DNA of 46,937 nt from Tindallia sp. MSAO_Bac2 (lineage in GTDB: Bacteria > Bacillota > Clostridia > Peptostreptococcales > Tindalliaceae). Location of the stretch: NCBI GenBank assembly GCA_003838145.1, contig QYZZ01000054.1:1-46937 (forward strand). Reading direction: 5' to 3'. The translations under genes and the position numbers were made by a program. Under the pieces are notes generated by a model. That model did not search any database. It was not told where the DNA came from and saw only the letters and a program-made list of their open reading frames with translations. This document shows, piece after piece, positions 45,378 to 46,937 of the stretch; position 1 is the stretch's first letter; the number at the start of each line of letters is the position of its first letter.

Positions 45378-46529
45378 TTAATCAAATTTATGTTTTCGTC
45401 TTTTTACATTTAATAAAAAAAACATTCCCAGAACAGTCGAAATTCCAAAAAATATGTAGATTGCCAAAACATTAAAGTAGTCCAGCAGAACTCCGCCTGC
45501 CAGTTGGCAAAAAATACCACCTAAGCCTATACCTGCTGAGGAATATATCGTCATCGCCGTAACTCTTAAAGATGAAAGGGATTTTTCAGCCACATATTGA
45601 GCTGCTGATACAATATAAATCCCTACGGAAAAACCCTGGAGAATGAACATAAATAACATCATCTCAGGAGCAGGACCACTCCCATACCAGAACCACCTTA
45701 TCATTGAAGTCGCAGCCGCCATCATTAATGTATTTTCAATGCCAATTCTATCAATAAGTTTAGCTGATATTTTCATGAATGGAGCTTCGCTCCCGGCAAA
45801 CAACAAGAAAGCCAATCCCACTCCCGCCAATGAACCACCACTGTGGCGATAGAGAAGGCTAAAATAATTGTTGTTCGCTACAACAGGTCCAAAAATAAAG
45901 AACGTTCCCATTAAAATCATTCGATACTCAGGTATTTTAATTAAGTCTTTTAAACCAGATAATATATCCGCTCTTATTCCATCATCCGCTTTTATTCCAG
46001 GATGAAAAAATAGTGCTGGAATCAGATAGGCAATGAAATAGAAAATGAATATTACTCTTAATCCTGCATGTTCACTGACATTGCTAACAATAAAAACAGC
46101 AATGGCAAAACCAATAGCTCCATATTGACGTAATGCACCAAAATTCGACCCTAACTGATTAGAAGCTTTAATAGCAAGAGTATCCGAAATGGGAGCATTA
46201 GCTCCCTGAAAAAAATGCATCAGGCAATAATAAAACAAGAAAAGATAAAAACTCTGAACAACAGATAATACCAATGCTAATATACCAGCGACAATCAGCG
46301 TTATCCGCAATACCATCAATGTCTTTCTTGTTTTATCGCAAATTATACCCCAAAATGGTTGTGAGAAGATGAGAACCAGCGAACCTGCAGCCATAACAAG
46401 TCCGGTTTGTGTTCCTGTGAATCCAATACTTTCGAGGTGCAAAACCAATAAAGAGGTTAATGCTCCAATAGCAAAATAAATTGATGTGTATAATAACTTA
46501 AACTGATTCTTTATAGCCTTCACTTCCAT
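45378..46529 (-). CDS. Major facilitator superfamily transporter
   Basis: The 383-residue protein has about twelve membrane segments. FGALRQYGAIGFAIAVFIVS and the loop SQPFWGIICDKTRKTLMVLRI (residues about 55-75) are typical of the MFS subgroup that includes LacY-like and phenylpropionate-type permeases. The substrate is unknown. It lies 12 bases after the yjbQ remnant; its own ribosome binding site (GGTGAG) is weak and distant, so it may have depended on coupling to yjbQ, now cut by an insertion element. Confidence 0.85.
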   Translation of the reverse strand: MEVKAIKNQFKLLYTSIYFAIGALTSLLVLHLESIGFTGTQTGLVMAAGSLVLIFSQPFWGIICDKTRKTLMVLRITLIVAGILALVLSVVQSFYLFLFYYCLMHFFQGANAPISDTLAIKASNQLGSNFGALRQYGAIGFAIAVFIVSNVSEHAGLRVIFIFYFIAYLIPALFFHPGIKADDGIRADILSGLKDLIKIPEYRMILMGTFFIFGPVVANNNYFSLLYRHSGGSLAGVGLAFLLFAGSEAPFMKISAKLIDRIGIENTLMMAAATSMIRWFWYGSGPAPEMMLFMFILQGFSVGIYIVSAAQYVAEKSLSSLRVTAMTIYSSAGIGLGGIFCQLAGGVLLDYFNVLAIYIFFGISTVLGMFFLLNVKRRKHKFD

Positions 46530-46541
46530 TCTGTCATAATA

Positions 46542-46818
46542 TTACTCACCAATAATCTTAACAAGCACTCGTTTTTTTCTTTTTCCATCAAATTCACCGT
46601 AGAATATTTGTTCCCACGGACCAAAATCCAGCTTACCTTCAGTAACAGCTACGACTACTTCCCTTCCCATAATTGTTCTTTTCAAGTGCCCATCCGCATT
46701 ATCTTCAAAGCCGTTGTGCTTATATTGGCTGTGCGGTTTTTCCGGAGCCAGTTTTTCCAGCCAGACTTCAAAATCCTGATGCAGGCCAGATTCATCATCA
46801 TTGATAAACACACTTGCT
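46542..46818 (-). pseudogene. yjbQ: yjbQ (UPF0047 / secondary thiamine-phosphate synthase) 5'-truncated by an IS end
   Basis: The last ~91 codons, from [20 protein letters not shown] to [11 protein letters not shown], are a clear match to the YjbQ family, which is normally about 130-140 residues. The family's conserved region ahead of ASVFINDDE (ending in HIT in relatives I recall) is missing. The residues in front, [12 protein letters not shown], are instead encoded by the end of an IS21-like element. So about 45 N-terminal codons are separated from the rest or lost. Any product started from the ATG at 46856 inside the element would lack the first part of the fold. Confidence 0.85.
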
Positions 46819-46937
46819 TGTTTACAGCGATCAAAATGAGCCAGCGGTGCGATCATTTAGAGCCACTATGTTCATCATTTAGAGCCGGCCTGTGATTTGC
46901 AGGAAGCCAGCAAATTCATGATTCGATAGATCCTCCA
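46819..46937. mobile_element. End of an IS21-like insertion element (partial)
   Basis: The plus strand from 46819 begins TGTTTACAGCGATCAAAATG, with the TG terminus and sequence typical of IS21-family ends. Three related 13-base units (ATCAAAATGAGCC at 46830, ATCATTTAGAGCC at 46852 and 46874) repeat every 22 bases, like the multiple terminal repeats of this family. No transposase or helper ORF is visible in the short part present, and the element continues off the right edge. Which end this is cannot be told. Confidence 0.75.
46830..46886 (+). repeat. Three 13-base terminal repeats at 22-base spacing
   Basis: Units start at 46830, 46852 and 46874. The last two are identical (ATCATTTAGAGCC) and the first has ATCAAAATGAGCC. 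The exact 22-base period suggests repeated transposase binding on one face of the helix. Confidence 0.7.

Overview
The window looks like chromosomal DNA of an anaerobic, low-GC Firmicute of the class Clostridia. The grounds are AT-rich sequence, strong AGGAGG-type ribosome binding sites with frequent GTG and TTG starts, and Clostridia-typical genes: phosphate butyryltransferase, a two-subunit 2-oxoacid:ferredoxin oxidoreductase, an H-NOX chemoreceptor, MutS2, a CtsR-type operator, GerMN lipoproteins, rubrerythrin-like and hemerythrin proteins. The genus cannot be fixed from the sequence; an Alkaliphilus/Tindallia-like relative is only a guess. No tRNA gene, CRISPR array or prophage was seen. 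The only mobile DNA is the tip of an IS21-like element at the right edge.

Layout. Positions 1-240 (minus strand) hold the tandem promoters and leader of an rRNA operon whose genes lie off the left edge. 278-4276 (minus) carry ptb, a TPR protein and a B12-binding radical SAM protein. 4382-5264 (plus) carry a zinc-dependent phospholipase C-like protein and a 65-residue orphan. 5314-10563 (minus) is a mutS2 - TudS/DUF523 - GerMN lipoprotein - argS cluster. 10769-17997 (plus) is a three-gene operon with a 1632-residue multidomain protein (HD, helical repeats, NadD-like nucleotidyltransferase, GNAT-like, phosphoribosyltransferase-like), a lactate/malate dehydrogenase-like protein and a flavoprotein reductase; this is the most unusual locus. 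18014-26908 (minus) is a tight sir2 - recJ - amidohydrolase - H-NOX chemoreceptor - M16 peptidase cluster. 27030-28943 (plus) is an orphan MotA/ExbB plus MotB/OmpA pair. 28952-35572 (minus) has a CtsR-controlled dnaJ-like/clpB operon followed by amrS, a Memo/AMMECR1 fusion and a DUF368 lipid-carrier transporter. 35761-37757 (plus) has a DHOD-like enzyme, an orphan FliL and a ferritin-like protein. 37779-43584 (minus) has korA/korB, an FMN-binding membrane protein, a cation exchanger and NAD(P)HX repair enzyme. 43774-44187 (plus) is bacteriohemerythrin. 44184-46818 (minus) has a GerMN lipoprotein, an MFS transporter and a yjbQ remnant cut by the IS end.

How the genes fit together. Much is housekeeping (arginyl-tRNA charging, recombination, protein quality control, NAD(P)HX repair, rRNA transcription). 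A second theme is life with occasional oxygen: the H-NOX receptor keeps every residue known to support O2 binding in the Thermoanaerobacter protein, and hemerythrin and ferritin-like proteins are nearby. A third theme is nucleotide and flavin chemistry in the 10769-17997 operon, whose domains suggest handling of a nucleotide-type metabolite that has not been identified.

Starts were chosen by ribosome binding site, so many genes begin downstream of the longest possible reading frame. All calls are from reading sequence and remembered family features; no database search was run.
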